Shown: positions 46,964 to 56,713 of the stretch, piece by piece
Layout: every line of letters starts with the position of its first letter
Numbering within the stretch: position 1 is the stretch's first letter
Origin: Schizochytrium sp. CCTCC M209059
Taxonomy: Eukaryota > Sar > Bigyra > Thraustochytrida > Thraustochytriidae
DNA length: 64,000 nt
Direction: 5' to 3'
Assembly (NCBI GenBank): GCA_000818945.1
Contig: KN805374.1
Span: 634,771 to 698,770, forward strand
Translations under genes and position numbers: made by a program
The notes under the pieces: model-generated
Databases searched by the model: none
What the model was told of the DNA's origin: nothing
The model's input: only the letters and a program-made list of their open reading frames with translations

Positions 46964-49003
46964 ATGGCGGAGGTTACCAATGTGTGGTACCTTATGCATA
47001 CGGAGGACGGCAAGCCATACTACTACAATCGCGCACGCAAAGTCACCCAGTGGGAAGAGCCCGAAGGCTACGTTATCGATGCACAGCGTGTCGAGGACCA
47101 GGACCAGGATCAAGGCGCAGAAGTCGGCGCCGAGGGGGCTACCGAGCTCAACGAAGATGGCATGGATCCAAGTCGCAAGCGTGATTCCTTTGTGCAGCGT
47201 CTTCGCAACGCTGGATCGCGAATCCAACGCTCAAACCAAATGAAACGCGTAGGCGCTGCTGCAGAATCATCGCCGGGCAAAAGTGGGGCAGCGTCCGTAG
47301 TCTCGAGTACTTCAGCATCTGCAAAACAATCTCCCGCTGTATCATCGTCCCTACTTGCGGCAGGGAGTCGCTTCGGTGGTGGTGCCGCACGATCCCCCTC
47401 GCAACGTTTCCAAAAGGGCTCAATCTTGCAGCGCCGGTTGCACGCCAAGCCGCCAGCGGCGCCTTCTGGGAAAAGCTCTAGCTCCAGTAGTTCCTCATCG
47501 TCTTCTTCGAGTGGCAGTAGTAGCGATCGCGATGATGATGACGACGACGACGGCGTTGATGACGATGACCAAGCCACGCACAGCATTGCGCCCTCAATGA
47601 GGACCGATGGTGCTCTCATCATGTCGCCTCTACCTGCCGCGCGGAGCAGTCGGGCCTTGTCAACTGCAGTCAGCACAAGTAGAGCGACGAAGAAGTCGCA
47701 ACGGCGACCGAACATGTGGGAGAAAATGAGGACTGTAACCATTGGCAAGGCCACGGACGACGATGATGCCGGCGAATACTATTACGTCAACAAAGAAACG
47801 GGCGAGTCGCAGTGGAACCGCCCCGATGAATACGAGTCCGACGACGAGGCCATTCGGAATGAGGAACTTGCAGAAGCCGCCTTTGATACCGAAGCTTCGG
47901 TGGAAGAGATCCTCATCGAACTCGGCTTCATTTCCGATAGCGGCGACACGCCGTCAGTCGTACGCGATCGTGAGGAGATGCTCGATACTGGCATCGACGA
48001 GGATTATCGATGCGAGGCGAGATTGCGACAGCTTTTCCTTGCTGTCAAGTACGCCGGTTGCGTGGACGCTTGGGACGAAGCGATTCGCAAAGATGACTAT
48101 CTGGTTGTGCGCGAGATCTATCTTCACCTTGGCGATGGATCCAAGGTTTCCGATTCCGTCCGGTCCCTTACCCTCGTGCTGCTCGAAACGTTTCAAAAGC
48201 TTGATGGTCTCCTCATTCGCAACTACGTTGACGGCGAGTGGGGGCTCAACCCCGAAGATTTCATGACGAATCTTGCGCTGAGCATTGATGCTTTTGGCGA
48301 GGGCAATGTGGAGACCAAATTTTCGATCCTCGCTCTTTGCTACAGTTTTTTGACCGAGGTGCCGAATCTCGACAGTGACTCGTTGCCCTCCGATGCAACG
48401 ATCAAAAGACTCGTGGAGTGCATGGAAGCTCCCGACGAGGATGTCTTCCTCATGGCAACATACGTTCTCGTCGCTTTGAACTCTCATTTCCCTTTTACGG
48501 CGCATCCAAATCGTACAATGGGTCCCGAAACTGGAGATGAGGATATGACTGAGACATTGGACGATGAGCCAAATTTGGTGGTCAGCGTGCTCAAGAGCGA
48601 CTCTCGCAAGGCGGAGTTTTTTAGTGAGGCGATTTTGCATTTGCTAAACTCATCGACTTACCCTTATGAGGACCCCATTCTCTTGGGTCAGTTGCTGTAC
48701 ATGTTTCGCGCCCTGTTTTCCACGAGGGCTACTCGCGACTTTTTCCATCTCAACGATCTCAAGGTCATGATCGATATCGTGTTGCTCCAGATTCGGGACC
48801 TTCCTCTTGATGATGAGTTTCGCTCCGAGTACCTTCGTGTATTGCACCTGACAATCATTAACTCGCCATGGAAGGGATATCGTCGGGCCGAGATCCTCGA
48901 GTCGCTCGATGCTGTACTCGAGGCCGCACAAGACGGCATGCTTGAGCTCGCCTGCAAATGTGCGCTGCGGATTCTTCTCGACTGCGTCGTGCAGCTTTCC
49001 TGA
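46964..49003 (+). CDS. two-WW-domain protein with SPIN90/Dip1-like C-terminus
   Basis: A 679-residue protein from ATG 46964 (aagATGG). WW1 (~6-36) has VWYLMHTEDGKPYYYNRARKVTQWEEP split around the two signature Trp. WW2 (~262-292) has GEYYYVNKETGESQWNRP. Between them lies a Ser-rich, then poly-Asp, disordered linker (~75-225). The C-terminal ~350 residues are helical. The end, FHLNDLKVMIDIVLLQIRDL followed by PLDDEFRSEYLRVLHLTII and YRRAEI, closely resembles the DUF2013 leucine-rich/armadillo region of SPIN90/Ldb17/Dip1, which activates Arp2/3 to make unbranched actin. So an actin-nucleation adaptor that binds Pro-rich partners through WW domains is inferred. Known animal SPIN90 uses an SH3 domain instead. 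The C-terminal assignment is the part to verify. Confidence 0.72.
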   Translation: MAEVTNVWYLMHTEDGKPYYYNRARKVTQWEEPEGYVIDAQRVEDQDQDQGAEVGAEGATELNEDGMDPSRKRDSFVQRLRNAGSRIQRSNQMKRVGAAAESSPGKSGAASVVSSTSASAKQSPAVSSSLLAAGSRFGGGAARSPSQRFQKGSILQRRLHAKPPAAPSGKSSSSSSSSSSSSSGSSSDRDDDDDDDGVDDDDQATHSIAPSMRTDGALIMSPLPAARSSRALSTAVSTSRATKKSQRRPNMWEKMRTVTIGKATDDDDAGEYYYVNKETGESQWNRPDEYESDDEAIRNEELAEAAFDTEASVEEILIELGFISDSGDTPSVVRDREEMLDTGIDEDYRCEARLRQLFLAVKYAGCVDAWDEAIRKDDYLVVREIYLHLGDGSKVSDSVRSLTLVLLETFQKLDGLLIRNYVDGEWGLNPEDFMTNLALSIDAFGEGNVETKFSILALCYSFLTEVPNLDSDSLPSDATIKRLVECMEAPDEDVFLMATYVLVALNSHFPFTAHPNRTMGPETGDEDMTETLDDEPNLVVSVLKSDSRKAEFFSEAILHLLNSSTYPYEDPILLGQLLYMFRALFSTRATRDFFHLNDLKVMIDIVLLQIRDLPLDDEFRSEYLRVLHLTIINSPWKGYRRAEILESLDAVLEAAQDGMLELACKCALRILLDCVVQLS

Positions 49004-49023
49004 TTAATCTGTGAATTCCGCGT

Positions 49024-49051
49024 TGCTGCTGCTGCTGCTTGCTGCTGCTGC

Positions 49052-49096
<45 letters not shown>
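49024..49096. repeat. (CTG)n tract
   Basis: About 23 CTG/GCT triplets interrupted twice by CTTG, starting ~20 bases after the WW-gene stop and followed by a TTC-rich and A-rich run. Probably 3' UTR. Confidence 0.9.
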
Positions 49097-49098
<2 letters not shown>

Positions 49099-49125
49099 TC
49101 TTCCTCTTCTTCTTCTTCAAAAAAA

Positions 49126-49258
49126 AAACATGTTGTGCTCTTTGTTCTTGCAAGAAATTATTTGGAGTCGCTGGGCCGGGATCTTGAGCGGCAAACATGT
49201 TGTGCTCTTTGTTCTGGCAAGGAATTATTTAGAGTCGCTAGGCCGGGACCTTGAGCGG
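49126..49258. repeat. 67-bp tandem duplication (two diverged copies)
   Basis: Copy 1 is 49126-49192 and copy 2 is 49193-49258 or 49259. Both start AAACATGTTGTGCTC and end near TTGAGCGG. They differ at about six positions (~91% identity), mostly transitions. It lies in the 3' region of the WW gene. No coding role seen. Confidence 0.88.
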
Positions 49259-49692
49259 GCGGGCGGGATCACGACGGACCGAGAAAGAGGGTATAGTTCT
49301 GGTGGCGGGCGACCTTTCGAAAGTCTGGCCTAAAACATTCAATGTGTTCTGTGAGCTTTTGTGAGGATTTGCACAGGATTGCGAGCGGCTCGACTGACCG
49401 CTCGATGCGATCTAATCGGGCTTATCTTTCGCTTACCTCTCACACCACCCACGCGGCGGCCGGATCACCATCGCCAAGTGCGGGTCATCTTGCTCATAAC
49501 AAGGATGGTCGGTGTGACTGACACATAAAGTGAGGTAAATTTGGGAGGCTTCCGTCCAAATCGATGACTGCCGCAAGGCGGCGGACGTGCGCTCGACGTA
49601 CGGATCGCCGCGGCGTCTGCAGGGCGGCGCGCGCTGCAGCGGCTCGGCGCGAAAGGAACTCCTACCAACGCCACGGCCGAAGACGGTAGCCA

Positions 49693-49699
49693 TATAAAG
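49693..49699 (+). promoter_or_regulatory. candidate TATA box for the hydrolase gene
   Basis: TATAAAG within CATATAAAGG, 167 bases upstream of the hydrolase ATG. Sequence match only. Confidence 0.3.
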
Positions 49700-49859
49700 G
49701 CAGACATTCGTTCACTCGAGCGCTGAGCTGCGGTTAGAGTAAAGTGGCTGCCGCGATCACGACCAACTTGAAGCACGGACCTGCGCGGCGCGACGTCTAG
49801 AGACGCACGCACGGGCGGAACAGGAAAGCGATTGATTACAACCGTGCGGCGGCCCAAGA

Positions 49860-51155
49860 ATGGCAACAACGACGAAAGATCAGCGGCACTTGTACGCCAG
49901 ACTTGGCGGCGGTTCCGATGGAAGTATTCATTGCGATAAATTGCAAATGGCTCGTCCCGATTACCTTCGGTACGAGGAGAGTCGTGCGCGGTACTGCGTC
50001 GTGTGCAACAGCCACCAGGGCACGCACAAGATTTATTATGAGGTATATGGAAATGGACCTCAAGCAATGCTCCTTTTGATGGGCTTGGCTGGCACTCACG
50101 CTCACCTGGAGCCTCAGCTCGAGTATTTTGGCATCGAGCGTGGAGATCAGTACTCCATTTGTGTAGTAGACAACCGTGGCATCGGCTGCAGCGAGACACC
50201 TATTGGACGCTGGAGGACGACAGATTTGGCTTCTGACGCCTTGCAGCTCCTCGAGCATCTTGCAGTTGCTGAAGGTCCACGCTGGGCCGCTGATGTTGGC
50301 TTGCTCGGGTTCTCACTGGGCGGGATGGTCGCTCAAGAGCTTGTGCTTTTGGATCCGAGGCGCTTCAGCTCATTGACGCTCGTGTCTACCCATGCCGGAG
50401 GTGTCATGGGCACGCTGCCGCCGCCTCGCGGTATCATTCCTGGACTCCGTGCGTGCTGGGGGCTTGCAAGAGGCGGCACGCATGCGATCGATGCTGGTCT
50501 GGATATGCTATTCCCCCCAAGCTTCCTCGACGCGCCCTGCTCAAAAGATCACACGTACAATGGATTCGCCCCAACCGAGGTGTTGCGTACGAATCGCGAA
50601 CACTCCGCCTTTCTCCTCATTCGCCGAGCGCGCAAATACGTTGAAGCAGGGCTGGCTCCCGAGGTCCGACTCAACGGCGCCCTTCGCCAGCTCATGGCGG
50701 TGATTACACATTATGTGAGTTGGCGCCGATTAGCGCGTTTGAGAGCCTACCAGTTGGAGGTCCTCGTAGTAAGTGGCGAGCGGGATAATATTGTGGGATA
50801 CCGAAATGCTCGTCTTCTGGCCGAGGCTCTCTGCGGCAAATGGCTGCATTTTGTCGACGCTGGGCATGGTGTCTCGGAGCAGCATGCTGCAGAAGTAAAT
50901 GCAGCTGTAGAAGCCCTTGTGAATCGCGCGTCTCGAAAGACACAGGAGAAGCCTTTTCTTGCTGCACAGCGAAAGCCAGAGCGTCCAGGAATTCATCCTC
51001 TCCAAGTCTTGGTTCTCTGGTCGATAGTAGCATTTGTATTGTTGCGACGGCGTCTTCTCGGCCGCTTCATATCCTTTCGTTTCGGATCCTGCTGGGCTGC
51101 GGCGTTTGCTGCCATCTACGTTCGTCGCACTTTTGGCGGTTTTTTCGCACGGTGA
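49860..51155 (+). CDS. alpha/beta-hydrolase fold protein with C-terminal membrane segment
   Basis: A 431-residue serine-hydrolase-like protein. The fold is shown by an oxyanion-type segment LLLMGLAGTHAHLEPQ (~75), VVDNRGIGCSE (~106), the nucleophile elbow GFSLGG with Ser near 152, acid-position SGERDNIVG (Asp ~309) and DAGHGVSEQ (His ~335). That makes a complete Ser-Asp-His set in the right order. Beyond the hydrolase core, residues ~378-430 form a hydrophobic LQVLVLWSIVAFVLL segment followed by an Arg-rich stretch and a second weaker hydrophobic stretch. This suggests anchoring to a membrane by the C-terminus. Substrate is unknown; esterase, lipase or epoxide-hydrolase-like activity are all possible. 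ATG 49860 (agaATGG) is in good context. Confidence 0.88.
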   Translation: MATTTKDQRHLYARLGGGSDGSIHCDKLQMARPDYLRYEESRARYCVVCNSHQGTHKIYYEVYGNGPQAMLLLMGLAGTHAHLEPQLEYFGIERGDQYSICVVDNRGIGCSETPIGRWRTTDLASDALQLLEHLAVAEGPRWAADVGLLGFSLGGMVAQELVLLDPRRFSSLTLVSTHAGGVMGTLPPPRGIIPGLRACWGLARGGTHAIDAGLDMLFPPSFLDAPCSKDHTYNGFAPTEVLRTNREHSAFLLIRRARKYVEAGLAPEVRLNGALRQLMAVITHYVSWRRLARLRAYQLEVLVVSGERDNIVGYRNARLLAEALCGKWLHFVDAGHGVSEQHAAEVNAAVEALVNRASRKTQEKPFLAAQRKPERPGIHPLQVLVLWSIVAFVLLRRRLLGRFISFRFGSCWAAAFAAIYVRRTFGGFFAR

Positions 51156-51700
51156 TACGGGCCCAAGCAAATCCTCGTCACGCAGAACCGAATTTGCATT
51201 CTCCTCATCCACTCTTTTTCATTTTCCCCTTTATTTTTGCTTTGCACAAGTGCTCAGACGAGCCAGACAGCCTTCGACTCGTTCCATGCATCGGATTACG
51301 CGCTCGTTGGACAAAGATGATCTTATTTTTATTCTTATTCACTCACCGCGACGCAGCTCCTAAGCAAAGGAGCCTTTTGCCAACTCAAGTTTGTTACGTC
51401 ATCCAATTCTCCACGACCCCTTTTAATCTTTACATATCACGGAAGGACAAGACGTGGCTGGGAAAGTGTTCGTTCATTCGTTCGCACAAAATCTTCGTGA
51501 TGCCCTTCCCGGAATGAAGAAAAAAAGACGTCAGCACGTGTAATGTAGTATAGCAAGATTGGCTTCTACCGCGAGCTGAGCCTGTTTTCAAGAAAAGCTA
51601 TTTTACGATATACGAGTTGTAAAGCTTGAACGGAACAGGCTAACACACGCGCGGCTGCAGCCAGCCGTCCCTTGGGGCTATGCCAGCACTCAACTCTTGT
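51156..51700. other. convergent 3' spacer, hydrolase / glycosyltransferase
   Basis: 545 bases between converging stop codons, AT-richer than the genes, with T-rich runs at 51210-51240 and 51319-51340. No gene-like frame. Confidence 0.45.
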
Positions 51701-54253
51701 CTAATTACGAAGAAGACCATCTTTGACGACGGTAAAAAGTATAGCCCAAAAGGCCTCCTCAGGCAGTCTCGAGGGGACAAGCTGGTAGCGCACCTTTGCC
51801 ACAACGGGTAAATTGATCAGAAAGCCGGCCCAACTTCCAGCGTGTGGCGACTTTGCTGCATCGAGCTTGGTACGAAGCGTTGCCTTGGCTTGAGAAAAAC
51901 TAGGTTGCGAAGCTGCTGTGAGACGGAGAGTCTCAGTCTCCTGCTCGAGCAGCCTCGTGTACTCGAGCTCAATTGCAGAAGCCAAGTCGGCATCGTCTCG
52001 ATCACCCAATTGCTGAATAACCCTGCGCACGTCGAGAACATGCGCGTCGACAACTCGTCCTGCCGATATAGCCGATGCTGTGGCCCATTCCAGCATGTTC
52101 GCGCACATCTCAGCTTCATCGGGATCGAGATCATTCTGCTCATCAAAGCAGCCATTACCATTGACCATCTCCGCAGATGTCGAGGTAAGGCCACGAGAGC
52201 TCAGCGACGGAAGCGCTCGCGAGGGCGGCAATGGCAGAGGGCTGCCAAGTGGGGATGCGTGACGACCAAGGTCTTCAAGGCTCTCGAAAGAGGGGCGGCT
52301 CGACATGTGGAAGACGTTGAAGCGATTAAGCACGGCGCTTTCCAAGAGCGCGGAGAGCCCAGTGGCAAAGGCTTCGTCGTCCCAGCCAACGGAGGCGTGG
52401 CAAGCCTCCGTACCGATGCTAGCGAGAATATCGCTTCGCTCAGGGCAAAGAAGTGACTTGACGATTGATGCAGCTTGCTTCGGGTTGGTCATGTCGGCGA
52501 GAATGGCCCGACGCGGTGCGGACAAAAGGTCCTGCGCGCCAATTTCCCCGTCGCCGTGCATGAGCGTTGGCGCGCCAAAGGCACCGGCCTCAACAATGGT
52601 CATCCCGTAGGCTTCGTAGAGCGCGGGATGCACATTGAGAACGGTTCGTCCAAAGATGTCGCCGAGTTCGCGCGACGAGACAAACTTGGGAATGACTTTG
52701 GACGTCGTACCCGGGAAGGCCCTGTCGAGCTGCAGATACAGCTTATTGGCAAATGCCTCGTCGGTAGGCGGACCCACGAGACAGGGGACGAGATGGTGCT
52801 GTTTGAGAAAGTCCTTGAGACGGACCATGACCTCGACGAAGAGCTGCACATTCTTTTCCGGGCAAATTCGGCAGCAACAGGTAACCAGATTGCGACGGAA
52901 TCCGTAACGACCACGATTTGCTTTGCGCGACTTGAGATAGGTGAGCACAAGAGGCCGAGGCCCACCAAAGCCATGCTGAACATGGGAGGAGGCTGCGCAG
53001 CTCAAGTCCTCTCGCGAACTAAAGGATCCAATCCTTGGTATCGTAGAGGTGGTACCGTTACCGTTGTTACTTCCCAAACTTCTGCGCTTCCCATGCGACG
53101 TCATTGGCTTGTCGCTACTTGCGCTGACGAAGCTCGAATATGAACCGCGTGGCGACGCGGAAGCGGACGAAACGCTTGACGACATTGAATTTTGTCGATG
53201 TAGGAGTGTAGCCGATGCATGCTTGCGAGTTCGAGGGGCTTCGTTCGACGGCGCGCCATCCATAGAGCGTGAGCGGGCTCCAGCGTAGTCCTTGTCATCT
53301 TGCGAGTCGTTTTCGTCGTCGTCAAAGCCGTGTGTGTCGGAAATACTTCGACGATAAAGAATGAGCTGACGCGCTGCATCACGGGACACACGCGCTTGAC
53401 GTAGTGCGAGGGTGCGCATGTCCGCCCGTAGAGGCGGATTAAGCACATGAACAATGCAACGACGTCTCTGCTCATTTGTGGTGACAAGTCCACGAAGTAA
53501 GGCTGCGTCGTGCTCGCAGAGCGCCACAGAGAGATGTGACGTGCGAATTGCAAGCGCTTCGCGCTCACGATAGAATGAAGCGTCTTCCTCTGAGATCCCT
53601 GTCGAGGAGGAAAAAACGCGAAAGTTTAAATAGATGCTCGGCACTTCGCGCACCACGTCCAAACTGCGCAGCGTCTGCAACGCGAGAGTGCTGGTCCAAT
53701 CGACGCCAAGAATCACGTCGGGTTTAAAGGCTTGCACCTTTGCAGCAAACTGGCTGACGCCTCGGCCAAAGTCTTCCCATGCAGAGGTTCTGTCGAGTTT
53801 ATACCAGTGTGAGAGGGTTACCTGAAGGACTTCAAGGTTTCCTTGCGGAGCCGCTCCGGGACCCGAGACTAGAGGGGCCGAAGAAGACGCGTTCGACGAC
53901 GCCGACGATCTCCGTTGTCGAAGAGTGTCTACGTCGATGCTAGTACGTCGTCGCGGTGTGCCTGATCCTTCTGCGAGATGCGAGAGAATGCCGTTGTTGT
54001 CTGTGCGATCCTTGACAACCTGGCCTGCCGGACAACCGCAAATCACCATGACGTTGGCGGGCGATCCGGACTCTAGGTTGTCGGCATTGGCGTTTTTTTC
54101 TGCAGCGCGTGGCCGTACATGCGATCTCAAATTGCGCACAATCGAGCGCGCATAGATGCCGTTGCCGGAAAAAATGGGATCTGCGAATTCTAGCGAAAGA
54201 AAGAGCACGCGCCAGCCACGCCGCGTTTCCCCGAGGCGTTCTGCGGACCCCAT
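51701..54253 (-). CDS. GT-B glycosyltransferase, group 1 (GT4-type)
   Basis: An 850-residue protein predicted to transfer a sugar from a nucleotide-sugar donor. The N-terminal Rossmann-like half begins near residue 14 (RVLFLSLEFADPIFSGNGIY, with the Gly-rich loop) and includes FKPDVILGVDW. The C-terminal donor-binding half has CCRICPEKNVQLFVEVM (~445), PKFVSSRELGDIF and then HPALYEAYGMTIVEAGAFGAP (~550), which contains the GT4 E-x7-E motif (E-AYGMTIV-E). Family members are usually 350-500 residues. Here a ~150-residue Ser-rich disordered insert (~290-430) and a long C-terminal extension add length. No signal peptide or TM seen, so it is probably cytosolic. ATG 54253 was chosen; the in-frame upstream codon at 54298 is not ATG. 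Acceptor and donor are unknown. Confidence 0.88.
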   Translation of the reverse strand: MGSAERLGETRRGWRVLFLSLEFADPIFSGNGIYARSIVRNLRSHVRPRAAEKNANADNLESGSPANVMVICGCPAGQVVKDRTDNNGILSHLAEGSGTPRRRTSIDVDTLRQRRSSASSNASSSAPLVSGPGAAPQGNLEVLQVTLSHWYKLDRTSAWEDFGRGVSQFAAKVQAFKPDVILGVDWTSTLALQTLRSLDVVREVPSIYLNFRVFSSSTGISEEDASFYREREALAIRTSHLSVALCEHDAALLRGLVTTNEQRRRCIVHVLNPPLRADMRTLALRQARVSRDAARQLILYRRSISDTHGFDDDENDSQDDKDYAGARSRSMDGAPSNEAPRTRKHASATLLHRQNSMSSSVSSASASPRGSYSSFVSASSDKPMTSHGKRRSLGSNNGNGTTSTIPRIGSFSSREDLSCAASSHVQHGFGGPRPLVLTYLKSRKANRGRYGFRRNLVTCCCRICPEKNVQLFVEVMVRLKDFLKQHHLVPCLVGPPTDEAFANKLYLQLDRAFPGTTSKVIPKFVSSRELGDIFGRTVLNVHPALYEAYGMTIVEAGAFGAPTLMHGDGEIGAQDLLSAPRRAILADMTNPKQAASIVKSLLCPERSDILASIGTEACHASVGWDDEAFATGLSALLESAVLNRFNVFHMSSRPSFESLEDLGRHASPLGSPLPLPPSRALPSLSSRGLTSTSAEMVNGNGCFDEQNDLDPDEAEMCANMLEWATASAISAGRVVDAHVLDVRRVIQQLGDRDDADLASAIELEYTRLLEQETETLRLTAASQPSFSQAKATLRTKLDAAKSPHAGSWAGFLINLPVVAKVRYQLVPSRLPEEAFWAILFTVVKDGLLRN

Positions 54254-55014
54254 GCTCTTGGTGTCTGCTTTCCTTGTCGCCCTCCAGCCGGTTTCCAATG
54301 TACGTGTGCAGCACGCTGCGCGCTAGCTGGCTGCTGATCCCAGCTCTATTGCGCGAGCGGCCAGCACCTTCCCTTCTTCCCTACCCGCGACGACGATGAT
54401 GTCGATGTGGTCTGCCGGCTTTCTCTCCACTTGAAGTGAGAAGCCGCTCGCAACCCTTGCGCTGCGTCGACAAGGTGCTCGCGCAGCAGCGCGTCTTCTG
54501 TCGCCGACTCGCGTGCGTGCGTGCGTGCTTGCGTGCTTGCGCGCACCACCCGCCCCGGCCACCGGGCCTTGCAAAGAAAGCTGTTTTGCAAATCTTGCTC
54601 CTCAACGAGGCACGGACAAAAATAGGATGAGGTCAAAATGCTGGCGCGCAGAGAATCGGCTTGTTGACTATGAGTCAGAGGACGGAGGAGGCCCGCTCAC
54701 AGTTCAATGTACATCATGTCGTTGGAAAAGAAGAAGAAGAAGAAGAAGAAGAATTAGAAGAAGAAGAAGAAGAAGAAAATATACTGTCGGAAGCAACTCA
54801 TCGATTTGACAAAAAAAAGGAACTGGCGGGGGCTGATGAAAGTGAAACGAACGTTCGTGCTTTCTTTCATCTCGCTCATACGTGCCTGACAAGGCTAGCT
54901 AGCCCTTAGCTGGGCGGAGCAATTTGCAAGGTCAAGGAGTGCGTGAGTCGTGGAACCTCAGATTTATCATTGGTCTTGCTGTAGGAAAATTTACATAAGA
55001 AAATCATCAATCAA
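54254..55014. other. intergenic with (GAA)n
   Basis: 761 bases between tandem minus-strand genes. Contains GTGC/GCTT repeats (54510-54540), and a GAA/AAG tract (54727-54777). The left part is probably the glycosyltransferase promoter. No gene-like frame. Confidence 0.45.
54727..54777. repeat. (GAA)n microsatellite, interrupted
   Basis: About sixteen GAA/AAG triplets with one ATT-type interruption in the middle. Confidence 0.9.
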
Positions 55015-55755
55015 TTACACCATACTAACTTCCTGGTGCTTTTTGCGGTCAGTGTCGCCATCCTCAGGAACGGGCTGCGCCACCGGGACGCTCTGCTGGC
55101 CATTGTTATTGTTGTTGTGCTGAGGATAATGCTGCTGGTATTGCGACTGGCCATTTTGATGAAAAGCGCTAGACTGGGCCGTGGGAAAGGCGCGCTGATT
55201 GCGCGTCTTGTGTCCCTTGAACTTGTGAAGATTATGGTTCTGGCGCGTAACGACAACACAGAGCATGACGGCAAAGCCAATTCCACCGCAGCACAAGGTA
55301 GCCAAAACCCACATGAAAATAGTGCCTCCTCGGAGCGTCTGCATGCTTTGAGGCAGGTGCTGCTCGCGACGCCGCAAGCAGCAAATCAAGGCCACGAGCA
55401 GGATCATAAAGAGACCCCAATAGAGGACAATAAATGCAAAGACACCGATGCTCATGCCGAATCTGTACGAGCACTGGTACGAGACACGACCCGAGTAGGA
55501 ATACTCCAGATAGCAGTCAGCGTCGCTCGAGCACAGACGCGAGCAGCAGTTGGAACCCGCAAGGTTCCACCCGTAGTTGCACCCGGACGGCACGGACTGC
55601 AAGTCACGTTCCTCGTGGCCCATGTCGATCTCCACGATCCCCATAAACTCCTTGGCCGCATCCAGCATGCTCCGCGACTCCGCGGCGGCGCTCACCGTCG
55701 TCGCCAGCGCGGCCAAGAGCACTGCCGCCAAGAGCTTCGCGCGCACGAGCCCCAT
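55015..55755 (-). CDS. two-TM protein with Cys-rich ectodomain and Asn/Gln-rich tail
   Basis: A 246-residue protein from ATG 55755 (MGLVRAKLLAAVLLAALATT). It has a clear signal peptide (~1-23), then a small ectodomain (~55-97) with six Cys (CNYG, NCCSRLC, DADC, YQC) likely forming three disulphides. TM1 is at ~101-125, a short basic loop (CLRRREQHLPQ) follows, then TM2 (~146-169), and a ~75-residue cytosolic tail rich in Asn, Gln and His with poly-Asn. This is a type of surface or vesicle membrane protein I cannot name. The Cys spacing does not match EGF. Upstream in-frame sequence is low complexity and lacks ATG at the far end, so the signal peptide sets the start. Confidence 0.75.
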   Translation of the reverse strand: MGLVRAKLLAAVLLAALATTVSAAAESRSMLDAAKEFMGIVEIDMGHEERDLQSVPSGCNYGWNLAGSNCCSRLCSSDADCYLEYSYSGRVSYQCSYRFGMSIGVFAFIVLYWGLFMILLVALICCLRRREQHLPQSMQTLRGGTIFMWVLATLCCGGIGFAVMLCVVVTRQNHNLHKFKGHKTRNQRAFPTAQSSAFHQNGQSQYQQHYPQHNNNNNGQQSVPVAQPVPEDGDTDRKKHQEVSMV

Positions 55756-56713
55756 CGTGCCCCTCGTTTTCCCCGCGACGCCGCCGCTGCTGCTGCCGCT
55801 GCTGCCGCTGCTGCTGCTGCTGCCGTGTCTCCCCGTCGCGTCTGCGTCCGCTGCGTCTGCTGCGCGTGCGGCTCCCTCGCTCCGCGTGTTCAGGCGCGGG
55901 CGATGCCAGCCGGGGTCCACGCAGGCTCGAGTTCAGGTTCTGCCGCAAGTCCCCGTACAGGTCCTTCCTCGAGCAGAGCGGAGCAGAGAGAGACACACAC
56001 ATACTTACATCCATCCCAGGCAGCCGCAGCCGCGCCTCGGAACGCCGCCGAGGCTCACCTCCGAGTCGCGCCTCCCCTCACCTGGCCCGCCCTCGCTGCC
56101 TCGGCTCGCCTGCCTCGGCCTGCCCTGCGTCGCGCCGCGTGCTGCTGGTGCTGCTGCTGCTGGTGCTGCTGCTGCTGCTGGGCGCGGAGAGGAGGCCGCG
56201 GAGGACCAGGACCTGCGCGCGTTTCCGGCTTGCGTGCGGCCCTGGGCCTCGGGGCGGGGAGGCGCAAGGAGCCGGGAAGAAGGCGGGCGAGACAGCGCAC
56301 GGTACGAAGCGCTGGAAAAGAGCGCGGCTCGTGCCGTGCCGTGCCGTGCGCGAGGCGAGGTGGGCGAGGTCGGGAAGAGTGAGGGACCGACCCGTAGGCG
56401 GTGCAGAGCCTCGAGCGCAGCTCGGAAAGGCAACGATTCGTCGATCACGATCCGGACCGCCGAGCATGCCTCCGCCTGCTGCAGACGGTTCACACCAGCA
56501 TCCGTGCTGCCACGCGTGGTGAAGGGATAGCCTAGATGGACTTGGGTCTTGCCGCAGATGACGACGATGAAGATGAAGATGAAGACGAAGACGAAGATGA
56601 AGATGATGGAGAGAAAATGAGGATGAGGAGGCGCAGCGTCCATCGTGGTAAGGGAAAAGAAAACTTTGAAAGCATGCCACGCCGACGAACCGAGTCGGTC
56701 AGCGGCCAGGTTG
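55756..56713. other. intergenic, GC-rich, with GAAGAT repeats
   Basis: 958 bases between minus-strand genes. CTG-type triplets (55783-55830; 56140-56180) and a GATGAA/GAAGAC purine array (56557-56609) are present. Long open frames on both strands are Ala/Arg/Ser-rich, mirror the GC-rich repeats and lack support. Confidence 0.5.

Larger units (their letters stand above)
49004..49859. other. intergenic, WW gene to hydrolase gene
   Basis: 856 bases with a CTG triplet tract at the 5' side, a 67-base tandem duplication, and a GC-rich section closer to the hydrolase. A TATAAAG at 49693 lies 167 bases before the next ATG and is the clearest TATA-like element in the window. Confidence 0.5.
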
